Of a stretch of 61,521 bases of DNA, positions 53,277-61,521 are shown one piece after another. Where the stretch lies: contig JAEUOM010000070.1 of NCBI GenBank assembly GCA_016788495.1, positions 1 to 61,521 of the forward strand, in the 5' to 3' direction. The notes under the pieces were generated by a model that was given only the letters and a program-made list of their open reading frames with translations, did no database searches and was not told the origin of the DNA. A program made the position numbers and the translations under genes. This DNA is from Accumulibacter sp. (GTDB lineage: Bacteria; Pseudomonadota; Gammaproteobacteria; Burkholderiales; Rhodocyclaceae). Position 1 is the first letter of the stretch. Every line of letters starts with the position of its first letter.

Positions 53277-55058
53277 CTACATCGATTCCGGACAGCTGAC
53301 ACCGAGAATCGACATGCCGTTGCGGATCACCTGCCGCACCGCTGCGGCCAGCGTCACGCGCGCCTCCCGTGCCGCCGGCGCATCGACCAGGATGCGTTCG
53401 GCATTGTAGTAGCTGTGGAATTCCGCCGCCAGTTCCTTGAGGTAGAAGGCGACGAGATGCGGTGCGAGCTCCTCTGCGGCCTGTTCGACGACCTCGGGGA
53501 ACTCACCCAGCCGGGTGGCAAGCGCCAACTCGCGCGGACTCACGAGGCTCTCGAGGCTCTCGAGATCGGCCGTGGCGAGACTCTCGGCATCGCCACCCCA
53601 GAGCGCAAGCAGCGAACAGACGCGTGCATGCGCGTACTGGATGTAGTAGACCGGGTTGTCGCTCGACTGACTCTTGGCGAGATCCAGGTCGAAATCGAGG
53701 TGCTGATCGGACTTGCGCAGCACGTAGAAGAAGCGGCAGGCGTCACGGCCGACATCCTCACGCAGCGTCCGGAGGGTGACGAAATCCCCCGCACGGGTCG
53801 ACATCTGTGCCTTCCAGCCGGATCGATAGAGCACGGCGAACTGCACCAGTGCGACGTCGAGGATCGACGCGTCGATGCCGAGTGCGGCGAGCGCTCCGCG
53901 GACGCGCGGAATGTAGCCGTGATGGTCCGCGCCCCAGACGTTGATCAGCCGCCCGAAACCCCTTTCGCATTTGTTCAGGTGGTAGGCGATGTCGGACGCG
54001 AAGTAGGTGTAGAGGCCGTTGTCGCGCTGTACGACGCGGTCCTTTTCATCGCCGAAGGTTGTTGAGCGGAACCAGCGGGCACCGTCCTGCTCGTAGACAT
54101 GACCGGCCTTTGCCAGTCGCTCGACGCAGCGCGCGACGAGACCGGTGGCAAACAGAGACTGCTCGGAAAACCAAACGTCGAAGTGCACCCCGGTTTCCTC
54201 GAGATCGCTGCGGCAGTCGGCTAGCTGTTCGCCAAGCACGAAGTCGTGCACGTACTTCCAGTCCTCGGCGAGCAGCAGGCGGCTGTTGGCGATCAGGGCA
54301 TCGAGGTGGGTCTCCCGCTGCCGGACAGCCTCGGCGTCGGTGCGCATCGCGTCCGGCAAGCCGGGTGTGCCGGCAACGAGTTGCGCGAGGGGCCGCTCAT
54401 AGCGTCCGCCGTGCGCCAGCCGCATTTGCCGGGCCATGTCGCGCACGTAGTCGCCCTGATAGGCGTTCGGCGGGAAGGCCGCGGGCTCTGCCGACGGCCT
54501 GCCGAGTTCGAGGTAGCGTAACCAGGTCGACAGTGCCAGAATGTCCATCTGCCGACCAGCGTCGTTGACGTAGTATTCGCTGGTGACGCTCCAGCCGGCG
54601 AAAGCGAGCAGCTTGGCGAGACTGTCGCCGTAGGCGGCTCCCCGACCATGGCCGACATGCAGCGGGCCCGTCGGATTGGCGGAAACGAACTCGACGAGAA
54701 CCGTCCTGCCGCCGCCAACCGGTGAACGGCCGAAGCTCGTTCCCTGCTGCAGGATGCCGCGCAACACCTGACGACGTGCAGCCGGTGCCAGATGGAAGTT
54801 GATGAAGCCGGCACCGGCGACTTCGGTACGGTCGAGCAACGATGAGTAGGGCAATTCCGAAACCAGGAGCTGTGCCAGCTGGCGCGGGTTGCGTTTCAGG
54901 GGACGCGCCAATTGCAGCGCCAGGTTGCAGGAAAAATCACCGTGCGATGCCTGCTTCGGGCGCTCGATGCGGATCTCGCTGTTGCCCTCGCCGGGCGCCA
55001 CACTGAGCAGCGCGACGCGCATCAGCTCGGCAAGCTGTAACTTCAGGTCGGAACTCAT
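53277..55058 (-). CDS. argS: Arginyl-tRNA synthetase
   Basis: A class I synthetase charging tRNA-Arg. The 593-residue protein has the N-terminal Add-1 domain that contacts the tRNA elbow, the HIGH-type HVGHGRGAAYGD at about residue 130, and the C-terminal DALR anticodon-binding domain (YIQYAHARVCSLL onward). ATG 55058 (MSSDLKLQLAELM) is preferred over ATG 55088 in the same frame. It heads the argS-SPOR-dsbA-SDR series. Confidence 0.97.
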   Translation of the reverse strand: MSSDLKLQLAELMRVALLSVAPGEGNSEIRIERPKQASHGDFSCNLALQLARPLKRNPRQLAQLLVSELPYSSLLDRTEVAGAGFINFHLAPAARRQVLRGILQQGTSFGRSPVGGGRTVLVEFVSANPTGPLHVGHGRGAAYGDSLAKLLAFAGWSVTSEYYVNDAGRQMDILALSTWLRYLELGRPSAEPAAFPPNAYQGDYVRDMARQMRLAHGGRYERPLAQLVAGTPGLPDAMRTDAEAVRQRETHLDALIANSRLLLAEDWKYVHDFVLGEQLADCRSDLEETGVHFDVWFSEQSLFATGLVARCVERLAKAGHVYEQDGARWFRSTTFGDEKDRVVQRDNGLYTYFASDIAYHLNKCERGFGRLINVWGADHHGYIPRVRGALAALGIDASILDVALVQFAVLYRSGWKAQMSTRAGDFVTLRTLREDVGRDACRFFYVLRKSDQHLDFDLDLAKSQSSDNPVYYIQYAHARVCSLLALWGGDAESLATADLESLESLVSPRELALATRLGEFPEVVEQAAEELAPHLVAFYLKELAAEFHSYYNAERILVDAPAAREARVTLAAAVRQVIRNGMSILGVSCPESM

Positions 55059-55389
55059 CGCGGTGTATTGGTTGGGGAATCGGGTCAAGCGGACGATTAT
55101 ACGACGGCGGCCTCGTCAGCGGGCTGCCTCGGCGCTGTGATGCGGCTCGACGGCGCAGCTTTTCTGCCCGTGGCGGCGCCAATCCCCGGCCGCACGAGCG
55201 ACACCGGCGTGCGGACAGACGAAGAGGCAGACAGGCCTGCGACAACAAGCAACGCTTGGCGCCCGCATCCTGCTCCAGCCAGGACGGCGTCGCGGCGCGC
55301 CGGGTCGCGGGCGAAGTGTTGGCGATTCCACCGCCGCGACCGTTTGTGTGTAAACTCGTCGTTTGCCGACCGACCAGTTCCTGCCCACC
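55059..55389. other. Divergent intergenic region between argS and ubiB
   Basis: On the minus strand a perfect TATAAT at 55101-55096 faces argS and would give a leader of about 30 bases; its -35 is not clear. For ubiB a TAAACT near 55352 is the only weak -10 candidate. The remaining bases contain no gene, repeat or RNA that I recognise. Confidence 0.45.
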
Positions 55390-56922
55390 GTGCGACTCCT
55401 TCGCCTCGCCAAAATCCTCAGTATCGCGAGCCGCTACGGCCTCGACGAGATGGTCCTCGAGCACGAGCCGAGCGGGCGCCTGGCCGCGCTGTCGCGGACC
55501 CTGCACTTCTGGCGCCGCTTCGACGCGCCATCGGCGGTGCGCCTGCGACTGGCACTCGAGTCGCTCGGCCCGATCTTCGTCAAGTTCGGTCAGGTTCTGT
55601 CGACCCGGCGCGACCTCCTGCGACCGGACATCGCCGACGAACTGGCGAAACTCCAGGATCAGGTGCCGCCGTTCTCTTCCGAGCTCGCACTGGCCGAGAT
55701 CGAGAAGGCCTATGGCCGACCCGCCAGAGAAGTTTTTGCCGAGTTCGACGCGACACCCGTGGCGAGTGCGTCGATCGCGCAGGTGCACTTTGCCCGCCTG
55801 CGACCGGAGGACGGTGGGCACGAGGTCGCCGTCAAGGTGCTGCGACCGGCGATGCACGCGGTCATCGCCAACGACCTGGCACTGCTCGAGACACTCGCCG
55901 CCGTACTGGAGAGGGCGTGGCCCGACGGCAAGCGGCTGAAGCCACGGGAAGTGGTCGGCGAATTCGCCAAGTATCTTTACGACGAACTCGATCTGATGCG
56001 TGAGGCCGCCAACTGCTCGCAGTTGCGTCGCAATTTCAGCGGCTCGCGGCTGCTGCAGGTGCCCGAGGTCTACTGGGACCAGTGCACGACGACGGTGATG
56101 GTCATGGAGCGGATGCGTGGCATCCCGATCAGCCAGACCGAGGCCCTGGTCGCCGCCGGCATCGATCTCGCCGCGCTGTCGCGCGCTGGCGTGGAGATCT
56201 TCTTCACGCAGGTCTTCCGCGACGGCTTCTTTCACGCCGACATGCACCCGGGCAACATCTTCATCGCCACCGACGCGGCCCATCATGGCAGCTACATCGC
56301 ACTCGACTTCGGCATCGTCGGCACCCTGACCGACAACGACAAGAACTATCTGGCGCAGAACTTCCTGGCCTTCTTCCAGCGCGACTACAAGCGCGTCGCG
56401 ACGGCGCACATCGAGGCCGGCTGGGCACCGCCCGAGACGCGGGCAGACGAATTCGAGGCGGCGATCCGCGCAGTCTGCGAACCGATCTTCGACCGACCGT
56501 TGCACGAGATTTCGTTCGGCCGCGTCCTTTTGCGCCTGTTTCAGACTTCGCGCCGCTTCAACGTCGAGATCCAGCCGCAACTGGTGATGCTGCAGAAGAC
56601 CCTGCTCAACATCGAGGGTCTGGGCCGCCAGCTCGATCCCGACCTCGACCTGTGGAAGACTGCCAAGCCCTTCCTCGAACGCTGGATGAGCGAACAACTC
56701 GGGCGACGCGCCTTTCACCGGGGCGTGCAGCAGGAGGCTCCGTACTGGGCGCGCACCCTGCCGCAACTGCCGCGCCTGGTGTATCAGGCCCTGGCAGCAC
56801 GCCGCGAGCCTGACCTGACGCCGTTGCTGGCCGAACTGGCGCGGGCACAGCGGCAGCAGCGGCGGCTGCTGGCGCTGATCGCCGTCCTCCTGACGGCGTT
56901 GCTGGTCAGCCAGCATCTATGA
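55390..56922 (+). CDS. ubiB: Ubiquinone biosynthesis protein UbiB (ABC1/ADCK kinase-like)
   Basis: UbiB is an atypical kinase-like ATPase required for ubiquinone synthesis. The 510-residue protein has [19 protein letters not shown] (the KxGQ motif), an A-rich loop [28 protein letters not shown] and LDFGIVGTL, and a C-terminal membrane helix ([18 protein letters not shown]). GTG 55390 gives [19 protein letters not shown], close to the family start; a TTG at 55363 is possible. Its usual neighbours ubiE and ubiJ are not here; a KAS-III-like gene follows after 39 bases. Confidence 0.92.
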   Translation: MRLLRLAKILSIASRYGLDEMVLEHEPSGRLAALSRTLHFWRRFDAPSAVRLRLALESLGPIFVKFGQVLSTRRDLLRPDIADELAKLQDQVPPFSSELALAEIEKAYGRPAREVFAEFDATPVASASIAQVHFARLRPEDGGHEVAVKVLRPAMHAVIANDLALLETLAAVLERAWPDGKRLKPREVVGEFAKYLYDELDLMREAANCSQLRRNFSGSRLLQVPEVYWDQCTTTVMVMERMRGIPISQTEALVAAGIDLAALSRAGVEIFFTQVFRDGFFHADMHPGNIFIATDAAHHGSYIALDFGIVGTLTDNDKNYLAQNFLAFFQRDYKRVATAHIEAGWAPPETRADEFEAAIRAVCEPIFDRPLHEISFGRVLLRLFQTSRRFNVEIQPQLVMLQKTLLNIEGLGRQLDPDLDLWKTAKPFLERWMSEQLGRRAFHRGVQQEAPYWARTLPQLPRLVYQALAARREPDLTPLLAELARAQRQQRRLLALIAVLLTALLVSQHL

Positions 56923-56961
56923 GCCCAAAAAGACCACCGTGACAACCCAGGGAGAGTCTTC

Positions 56962-58086
56962 ATGCAGCGCGTTTCGATCAGTGGCAGCGGCCTCTATACC
57001 GCACCATGCGTCATCAGCAACGAGGAACTGGTCGCCTCGTACAACGCCCATGCCCGGCACTTCAACGAAGCCAACGCGCAGCGGATAGCAGACGGTGCGA
57101 TCGCGGCACGAGAGGAATCGAGCGTCGACTTCATCGAGAAGGCGTCCGGCATCACCCGCCGCTACGTCATGGACAAGGAAGGGGTGCTCGATCCGCAGCG
57201 CATGCGCCCGCGCTTCGTTGCGCGGCGCAACGACGAGCTGTCCCTGCAGGCCGAGATCGCCGTCGACGCCGGCCAGCAGGCGCTGGCGGCTGCCGGCTGC
57301 AATCCGGCCGACATCGATGCCGTGATCTGCGCCGCTTCCAACATGCAGCGTCCATACCCGGCGATGGCGGTCGAGATCCAGCACGCGCTCGGCATCAGCC
57401 AGGGCTACGCGTTCGACATGAACGTCGCCTGCTCGTCGGCGACCTTCGCTCTCGACATCGCGGTCAACGCCGTGCGCTCCAGCAGCGCGCGCCGCGTGCT
57501 GATCGTCGATCCGGAGATCTGCTCGGCGCATCTCGCCTGGCAGGATCGCGACTGCCATTTCATCTTCGGCGACGTGTGCACGGCGATCGTCGTCGAGCGC
57601 TTGCCGCCGGAGCCGGCGCCGAACTCGTGGGAAATCCTCGGCAGCAGGCTGGCGACCAGCTTTTCCAACAACATCCGCAACAACGCCGGCTTCATGTCGC
57701 GATGTGAGGATCGGAACCCGGGCGACCGTGATCAGCTCTTCGTACAGGAAGGTCGCAAGGTGTTCAAGGAGGTCTGCCCGATGGCCGCCGAACACATCAC
57801 GCGCCATCTCGCGACCCTCGACCTGAAGCCGGGGCAGGTCCGCCGCTTCTGGCTGCACCAGGCGAATCTGGCGATGAACCAGTTGATCGGCCGCCGCCTG
57901 CTCGGCCGCGAGGCGACTGCCGACGAAGCACCGGTGATCCTTGACGAGTTCGCCAACACCGCATCCGCCGGCTCGATCATCAGCTTTCACCGCCACAGCG
58001 CCGACCTCGCCAGCGGCGATCTCGGCGTCATCTGCTCCTTCGGCGCAGGCTACTCGATCGGCAGCCTGATCGTCCGCAAGTGCTGA
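56962..58086 (+). CDS. Beta-ketoacyl-ACP synthase III-like enzyme
   Basis: A 374-residue thiolase-fold condensing enzyme with a Cys-His-Asn triad: cysteine near residue 157 in NVACSSATFAL, histidine near 298 in WLHQANLAMNQ, asparagine near 331 in EFANTASAGS. It is longer than typical FabH (about 320) and contains an insertion near residues 60-85, so it may be a FabH-like paralogue with a special acyl substrate rather than the housekeeping initiator. GGGAG precedes the ATG. It follows ubiB closely and may be co-transcribed with it. A weak hairpin lies after its stop (58094-58117). Confidence 0.87.
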   Translation: MQRVSISGSGLYTAPCVISNEELVASYNAHARHFNEANAQRIADGAIAAREESSVDFIEKASGITRRYVMDKEGVLDPQRMRPRFVARRNDELSLQAEIAVDAGQQALAAAGCNPADIDAVICAASNMQRPYPAMAVEIQHALGISQGYAFDMNVACSSATFALDIAVNAVRSSSARRVLIVDPEICSAHLAWQDRDCHFIFGDVCTAIVVERLPPEPAPNSWEILGSRLATSFSNNIRNNAGFMSRCEDRNPGDRDQLFVQEGRKVFKEVCPMAAEHITRHLATLDLKPGQVRRFWLHQANLAMNQLIGRRLLGREATADEAPVILDEFANTASAGSIISFHRHSADLASGDLGVICSFGAGYSIGSLIVRKC

Positions 58087-58093
58087 CGGTGCA

Positions 58094-58117
58094 GGGAATT
58101 CGTCGCAAGCGACTCCC
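58094..58117 (+). terminator. Weak terminator-like hairpin after the KAS-III gene
   Basis: GGGA pairs with TCCC around an inner GTCG/CGAC stem with loop CAAG, directly before the FNR box of the peroxidase gene. There is no proper U-tract, so termination is uncertain. It may simply separate the two transcription units. Confidence 0.3.
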
Positions 58118-58158
58118 TTGATCTGGATCAAGAAGACCATCCTCGACGCGAATATATT
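58118..58158 (+). promoter_or_regulatory. FNR box and -10 of the cytochrome c peroxidase gene
   Basis: TTGATCTGGATCAA at 58118-58131 is a perfect palindromic FNR/ANR site (TTGATNNNNATCAA). TATATT at 58153-58158 is the -10. The box centre lies 33.5 bases before the end of the -10, which puts it at about -41.5, the class II activation position. Transcription would start near 58165, leaving a leader of about 87 bases. Spacing is identical to the ubiU promoter. Confidence 0.85.
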
Positions 58159-58251
58159 GGCGCCCAGGTGACTCGTGCCAGCCCTCCTCGCAACGACGCG
58201 GGACAGCGACGTCACCTTTCCGCCATCCTCACCAAATTGGGAGCCCGCAGC

Positions 58252-59244
58252 ATGAAAACACACGTCGTGGTCGCCTGTCTGGCGATGCTCGGCAGCACCG
58301 GCAGCTGGAGTGCAGTCAACGAACCGATCCAGCCGATCCCACCGATCAAGGTCAGCAACCCCGCCCTCGTCGAGCTCGGCAAGAAGCTCTACTTCGACCC
58401 GCGTCTCTCCAAGTCGGGATTCATTTCCTGCAACTCGTGCCACAACCTCTCGATGGGTGGCTCGGACAATCTGAAGACGTCGATCGGCCACAACTGGCAG
58501 AAGGGCCCGATCAACTCGCCGACGGTGCTCAACTCGAGCCTCAACGTGGCGCAATTCTGGGATGGCCGTGCCAAGGATCTGAAGGCACAGGCTGCTGGTC
58601 CGATCGCGAATCCTGGCGAAATGGCCTTCACGCACGAACTCGCCGTCAGCCTGCTGCAGTCGATCCCGGGTTACACGGCCGAGTTCAAGAAGGTCTTCGG
58701 TTCGGACAAGGTCGACGTGGACCGCATTACCGAAGCCATCGCGGCATTCGAGGAGACACTGGCCACACCCAACTCGCGTTTCGACAAGTGGCTCAAGGGC
58801 AACAAGAAGGCCCTGAGCAAGACCGAGCTTGAAGGCTATCAACTGTTCAAGGACAGCGGATGCGTCGCCTGCCACAACGGTGTTGCGGTGGGGGGCAACT
58901 CCTTCCAGAAAATGGGCGTGGTCGAACCCTACAAGGCTTCCAGCCCGGCCGAAGGGCGCGTCGCCGTCACCGGCAAGGATGCCGACCGCTTCAACTTCAA
59001 GGTCCCGACCCTGCGCAACGTCGAGCTGACCTATCCCTACTTCCATGACGGCGCAGCCGACACCCTTTCGGAAGCGGTGGATACGATGGGTCGCGTACAG
59101 CTTGGCAAGAAGTTCAGCCCCGAGGAAAACGCCAAGATCGTTGCCTTCCTGAAGACGCTGACCGGCGATCAGCCGAGCTTCAAGTTGCCGCAGTTGCCGC
59201 CATCCGCCGACAACACGCCGCGGCCGACGCCCTTCGAGAAGTAG
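58252..59244 (+). CDS. Diheme cytochrome c peroxidase
   Basis: A periplasmic peroxidase that reduces H2O2 with electrons from cytochrome c. The 330-residue protein has a signal peptide (MKTHVVVACLAMLGSTGSWS), two covalent heme motifs CNSCH (residues 60-64, peroxidatic heme domain) and CVACH (residues 204-208, electron-transfer heme), and conserved SPTVLNSSLNVAQFWDGRA and TYPYFHDGAADTL segments. ATG 58252 is preceded by GGGAG and starts the signal. The perfect FNR box indicates induction at low oxygen, as is known for CCPs in other proteobacteria. Confidence 0.95.
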   Translation: MKTHVVVACLAMLGSTGSWSAVNEPIQPIPPIKVSNPALVELGKKLYFDPRLSKSGFISCNSCHNLSMGGSDNLKTSIGHNWQKGPINSPTVLNSSLNVAQFWDGRAKDLKAQAAGPIANPGEMAFTHELAVSLLQSIPGYTAEFKKVFGSDKVDVDRITEAIAAFEETLATPNSRFDKWLKGNKKALSKTELEGYQLFKDSGCVACHNGVAVGGNSFQKMGVVEPYKASSPAEGRVAVTGKDADRFNFKVPTLRNVELTYPYFHDGAADTLSEAVDTMGRVQLGKKFSPEENAKIVAFLKTLTGDQPSFKLPQLPPSADNTPRPTPFEK

Positions 59245-59281
59245 GGCCGATCCTCTCGCGCGCAACGCCCCGGCACACGCC

Positions 59282-59296
59282 AGGGCGCTGCGCCCT
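59282..59296 (+). terminator. Weak terminator-like hairpin after the peroxidase gene
   Basis: AGGGCG and CGCCCT form a six-base stem with loop CTG, followed by TT. It lies 37 bases after the stop codon. The stem is short and the T-tract poor, so confidence is low. Confidence 0.35.
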
Positions 59297-59510
59297 TTGC
59301 CGTGCGCGCTGACCCATGGAGGCAATCCGTGCGCACGGCGGCGAACCGAAAAGAATCGGGACCGTCGCTTGCGCGACGCCCCGGCGACGATCCGGTCATG
59401 TGCGGCGCTTCGTTGCTCCGTCCGACGTGTCGCTCGCTGCGCCTGGCGCAACAGCGTCGGCCGCTGGCTCGACGGCCTGCAGATGGGTCGTCGGGCTCGT
59501 CCGCTCAGAT

Positions 59511-59650
59511 GTTGTGAATGAATATGCTGCGCGAACGATCTGCGGCCTTGTCCACTCGCTCACTCCTTCGCTGTCCAGCTGATCTGTCTCGTCGTTCGCC
59601 CGCTCGCGCCAGGCATTTCGGCCTGCTCGCGACGATTCCCTCACAGCCTC
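59511..59650 (-). repeat. Intergenic repeat / possible structured RNA element, copy A
   Basis: On the minus strand it begins on the base after the tyrS stop codon. It aligns with 52361-52497 in the same orientation and at the same place relative to a stop codon. Its inner hairpin CAGGC-ATTTCG-GCCTG (59610-59625 in plus-strand spelling) replaces GGGC-ATC-GCCC of copy B, and an outer TCGTC...GACGA pairing is possible in both. No coding potential is shared beyond low-complexity frames. Confidence 0.7.
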
Positions 59651-60850
59651 TCAGCCGACCCGCACCCGCGCGTAGCGGCGTTTGCCGACCTGCAGGACGA
59701 AGGTACCGGCGACGGGGACGACGAGGTGCTTGTCGTCCACGCGGTTGCCGTCCATCCGCACACCACCCTGGTCGATCATCCGCATCGCCTCCGAGGTGCT
59801 GGCGGTGAGGCCCGCCTGCTTGAGAACCTGGACGATGGTCAGCGGCTCGGCGCCGGGCTGCAGGCTCACTTCCGCGATGTCGTCCGGGATCGCACCGTGC
59901 CGGAAACGGGCTTCGAAGTCGGCCAGGGCACGGGCGGCAGCGGCCGCGCCGTGGAAGCGCTCGACGATCTCGCCAGCGAGCAGGACCTTGGCATCGCGCG
60001 GGTTGCGCCCACCGGCGACCTCCCGCTGCAGGGCGTCGATGGCCTCGCTGCTGCGGAACGACAGCAGTTCGAAATAGCGCCACATCAGCTCGTCCGAGAT
60101 CGACATCAGCTTGCCGAACATCTCGCCGGGCGACTCGTTGATGCCAACGTAGTTGCCCAGCGACTTCGACATCTTGTTGACGCCGTCGAGTCCTTCCAGC
60201 AGCGGCATGGTCAGGATGCACTGCGGTGCCTGCCCGTAGTGCTTCTGCAGTTCGCGCCCGACGAGGAGGTTGAACTTCTGGTCGGTACCACCCAGCTCGA
60301 CATCGGCGTTCATCGCCACCGAGTCGTAACCCTGGCAGAGCGGGTAGAGCAGTTCGTGAATCGCGATCGGCTGGCCGTTGCGATAACGCTTGGCGAAGTC
60401 GTCGCGCTCAAGCATGCGGGCGACGGTATGCAGCGCTGCCAGGCGAATCATCCCCGATGCACCGAAGGGTTCGAACCAGACCGAGTTGAAGCAGATTTCG
60501 GTCTTCTGCGGGTCGAGGATCGTGAATACCTGTTCCTTGTAGGTCTTTGCGTTGTCCACGATCTGCTCGTGCGACAGCGGTGGCCGGGTGACGTTCTTGC
60601 CGGTCGGGTCGCCGATCATCCCGGTGAAGTCGCCGATGAGGAACATGACGTGGTGGCCGAGATCCTGAAAATGCCGCAGTTTGTTGATCAGTACGGTGTG
60701 CCCGAGGTGCAGGTCGGGTGCCGTCGGGTCGAAGCCGGCCTTGACGCGCAACGGCCGTCCGCTCTTCAGCTTTGCCAGCAGTTCCGCTTCGATCAGGAGC
60801 TCATCGGAGCCGCGCCTGATCTGCTTGAGTTGATCTTCGACTGCGCGCAT
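59651..60850 (-). CDS. tyrS: Tyrosyl-tRNA synthetase
   Basis: A class I synthetase charging tRNA-Tyr. The 399-residue protein has the HIGH-type HLGH at residues 48-51, the tyrosine-binding segment [27 protein letters not shown] at about residue 225, and a C-terminal S4 RNA-binding domain ([20 protein letters not shown]). A TAGAAT on the minus strand at 60954-60949 may be its -10 box, implying a leader of roughly 90 bases. Confidence 0.97.
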   Translation of the reverse strand: MRAVEDQLKQIRRGSDELLIEAELLAKLKSGRPLRVKAGFDPTAPDLHLGHTVLINKLRHFQDLGHHVMFLIGDFTGMIGDPTGKNVTRPPLSHEQIVDNAKTYKEQVFTILDPQKTEICFNSVWFEPFGASGMIRLAALHTVARMLERDDFAKRYRNGQPIAIHELLYPLCQGYDSVAMNADVELGGTDQKFNLLVGRELQKHYGQAPQCILTMPLLEGLDGVNKMSKSLGNYVGINESPGEMFGKLMSISDELMWRYFELLSFRSSEAIDALQREVAGGRNPRDAKVLLAGEIVERFHGAAAAARALADFEARFRHGAIPDDIAEVSLQPGAEPLTIVQVLKQAGLTASTSEAMRMIDQGGVRMDGNRVDDKHLVVPVAGTFVLQVGKRRYARVRVG

Positions 60851-61253
60851 GCCGTCCTCGTGTGTCTGGATTGCTTCTGGGGAGAGGGGATTTCTGCTCG
60901 ACCGCCCGGCCCTTTTTCCGAGAGCCCAAGTGCCCCGTGAAGCGGCGGATTCTAACGCATTCCCACCCAGCCATCGACCGACTGCGACGCCACCGCTTGG
61001 CCCAGATCGCCTTCAGGCCAGTCTGCTCAACCGGCTCGGCGTCGTTCTTGCTGGTCCATCAAATGCTCGCTCAGCGCGGGCCAGACGACGGCCATTGGCC
61101 GCATCCTGGCCGCCCACGACGCGGCGGAAGGGCCGGCAGGCGGGCCAGATCAGCCGCGCGATGAACGAGTGGAGCGTCTTGGGGTCCGCGCAGCACGGGG
61201 AAGCCGCCCCGCAGGGCGGCTTCCCCGTGTACCTGTCGCAGCTCTTGCGGCGC
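60851..61253. other. Intergenic region between tyrS and the ferredoxin gene
   Basis: About 400 bases with the possible tyrS -10 (60954-60949, minus) and a strong hairpin at 61194-61229. Short frames here, for example on the plus strand around 60862-61164, are Arg/Pro-rich and show no protein family. No tRNA cloverleaf was found by eye. Confidence 0.5.
61194..61229 (-). terminator. Strong hairpin downstream of the ferredoxin gene
   Basis: A perfect 16-base stem (CACGGGGAAGCCGCCC and its complement) with loop of four bases, starting 25 bases after the ferredoxin stop codon on the minus strand. It has no U-tract on either side, so it would act as an RNA 3'-end stabiliser or an unusual terminator. 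Confidence 0.6.
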
Positions 61254-61520
<267 letters not shown>

Positions 61521-61521
61521 T

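Larger units (their letters stand above)
59245..59650. other. Intergenic region after the peroxidase gene, containing repeat copy A
   Basis: The first part holds a small hairpin AGGGCG-CTG-CGCCCT at 59282-59296 followed by a short T stretch, a weak terminator candidate for the peroxidase gene. Bases 59300-59510 show no gene or repeat that I can support. The last 140 bases are repeat copy A, directly next to the tyrS stop codon. Confidence 0.5.

Noticed and set aside
56917..59451. An 844-codon open frame on the minus strand across the KAS-III and peroxidase genes
   Set aside because: It is antisense to two well-recognised genes with signal peptide, heme motifs and catalytic triad. Long antisense frames are common in GC-rich DNA, and its translation matches no family.

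Overview
The window is GC-rich and densely packed, almost entirely with chromosomal housekeeping genes. The gene blocks are those of a betaproteobacterium: trmD-rimM-rpsP; ilvB-ilvN-ilvC-pssA-leuA; a sigma factor with DUF3619, DUF3106 and RDD genes; lptG-lptF divergent from pepA-holC-valS; minC-minD-minE; ubiH-pepP-murU-amgK divergent from lptD-surA-pdxA-rsmA; argS-SPOR-dsbA. Oxygen-independent ubiquinone genes, orphan soxYZ, cytochrome c peroxidase and two FNR-type boxes indicate a facultatively anaerobic or denitrifying lifestyle. Rhodocyclaceae, possibly Candidatus Accumulibacter, is my inference; no rRNA or other decisive marker is present. I saw no tRNA, rRNA, CRISPR array, prophage or transposase gene.

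Layout. 1-1.6 kb: trmD (cut by the window edge), rimM and rpsP on the minus strand. 1.9-5.4 kb: a PilZ-like protein, a 168-bp MITE, yihY, wrbA and a DUF2069 gene. 5.5-11.6 kb: branched-chain amino-acid synthesis (ilvB, ilvN, ilvC, leuA) with pssA. 11.7-13.7 kb: sigma factor, DUF3619, DUF3106 and RDD genes. 13.7-21.2 kb: lptG-lptF, then pepA, holC, a hypothetical gene and valS. 21.3-26.3 kb: pabBC, tusA and a BepA-like protease, then moaC, soxY and soxZ. 26.4-30.5 kb: a cold-shock gene, clpS-clpA, rraA and an ankyrin gene. 30.6-36.9 kb: minCDE, then the amgK-murU-pepP-ubiH chain. 37.0-43.1 kb: lptD-surA-pdxA-rsmA. 43.3-46.5 kb: tsaD, an MDR oxidoreductase and an EamA transporter, followed by a second MITE copy. 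46.8-50.1 kb: ubiU-ubiV-ubiT and a metal-receptor-like protein. 50.1-55.1 kb: two SDR genes, dsbA, a SPOR protein and argS. 55.4-59.2 kb: ubiB, a KAS-III-like enzyme and a diheme peroxidase. 59.6-61.5 kb: tyrS and a ferredoxin.

The genes serve a few connected processes. Envelope assembly is represented by LptD, its chaperone SurA, the disulfide donor DsbA, LptF/LptG and a BepA-like protease. Ubiquinone is covered by UbiH and UbiB (aerobic) and UbiU/V/T (anaerobic). Peptidoglycan recycling is covered by AmgK and MurU, and division by MinCDE and a SPOR protein.

The most interesting signals lie between genes. (1) A MITE is inserted exactly in a CTAG that serves as the stop codon of both flanking convergent genes; a 168-bp copy in opposite orientation lies 43 kb away. 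(2) Two diverged ~140-bp elements follow directly after the stop codons of tyrS and the SPOR gene, and each can form a hairpin at the same place from different bases, which suggests a structured RNA. (3) FNR-type boxes with identical spacing to a -10 hexamer precede ubiU and the peroxidase gene. (4) The sigma factor and DUF3619 pair looks like an uncharacterised sigma/anti-sigma module.
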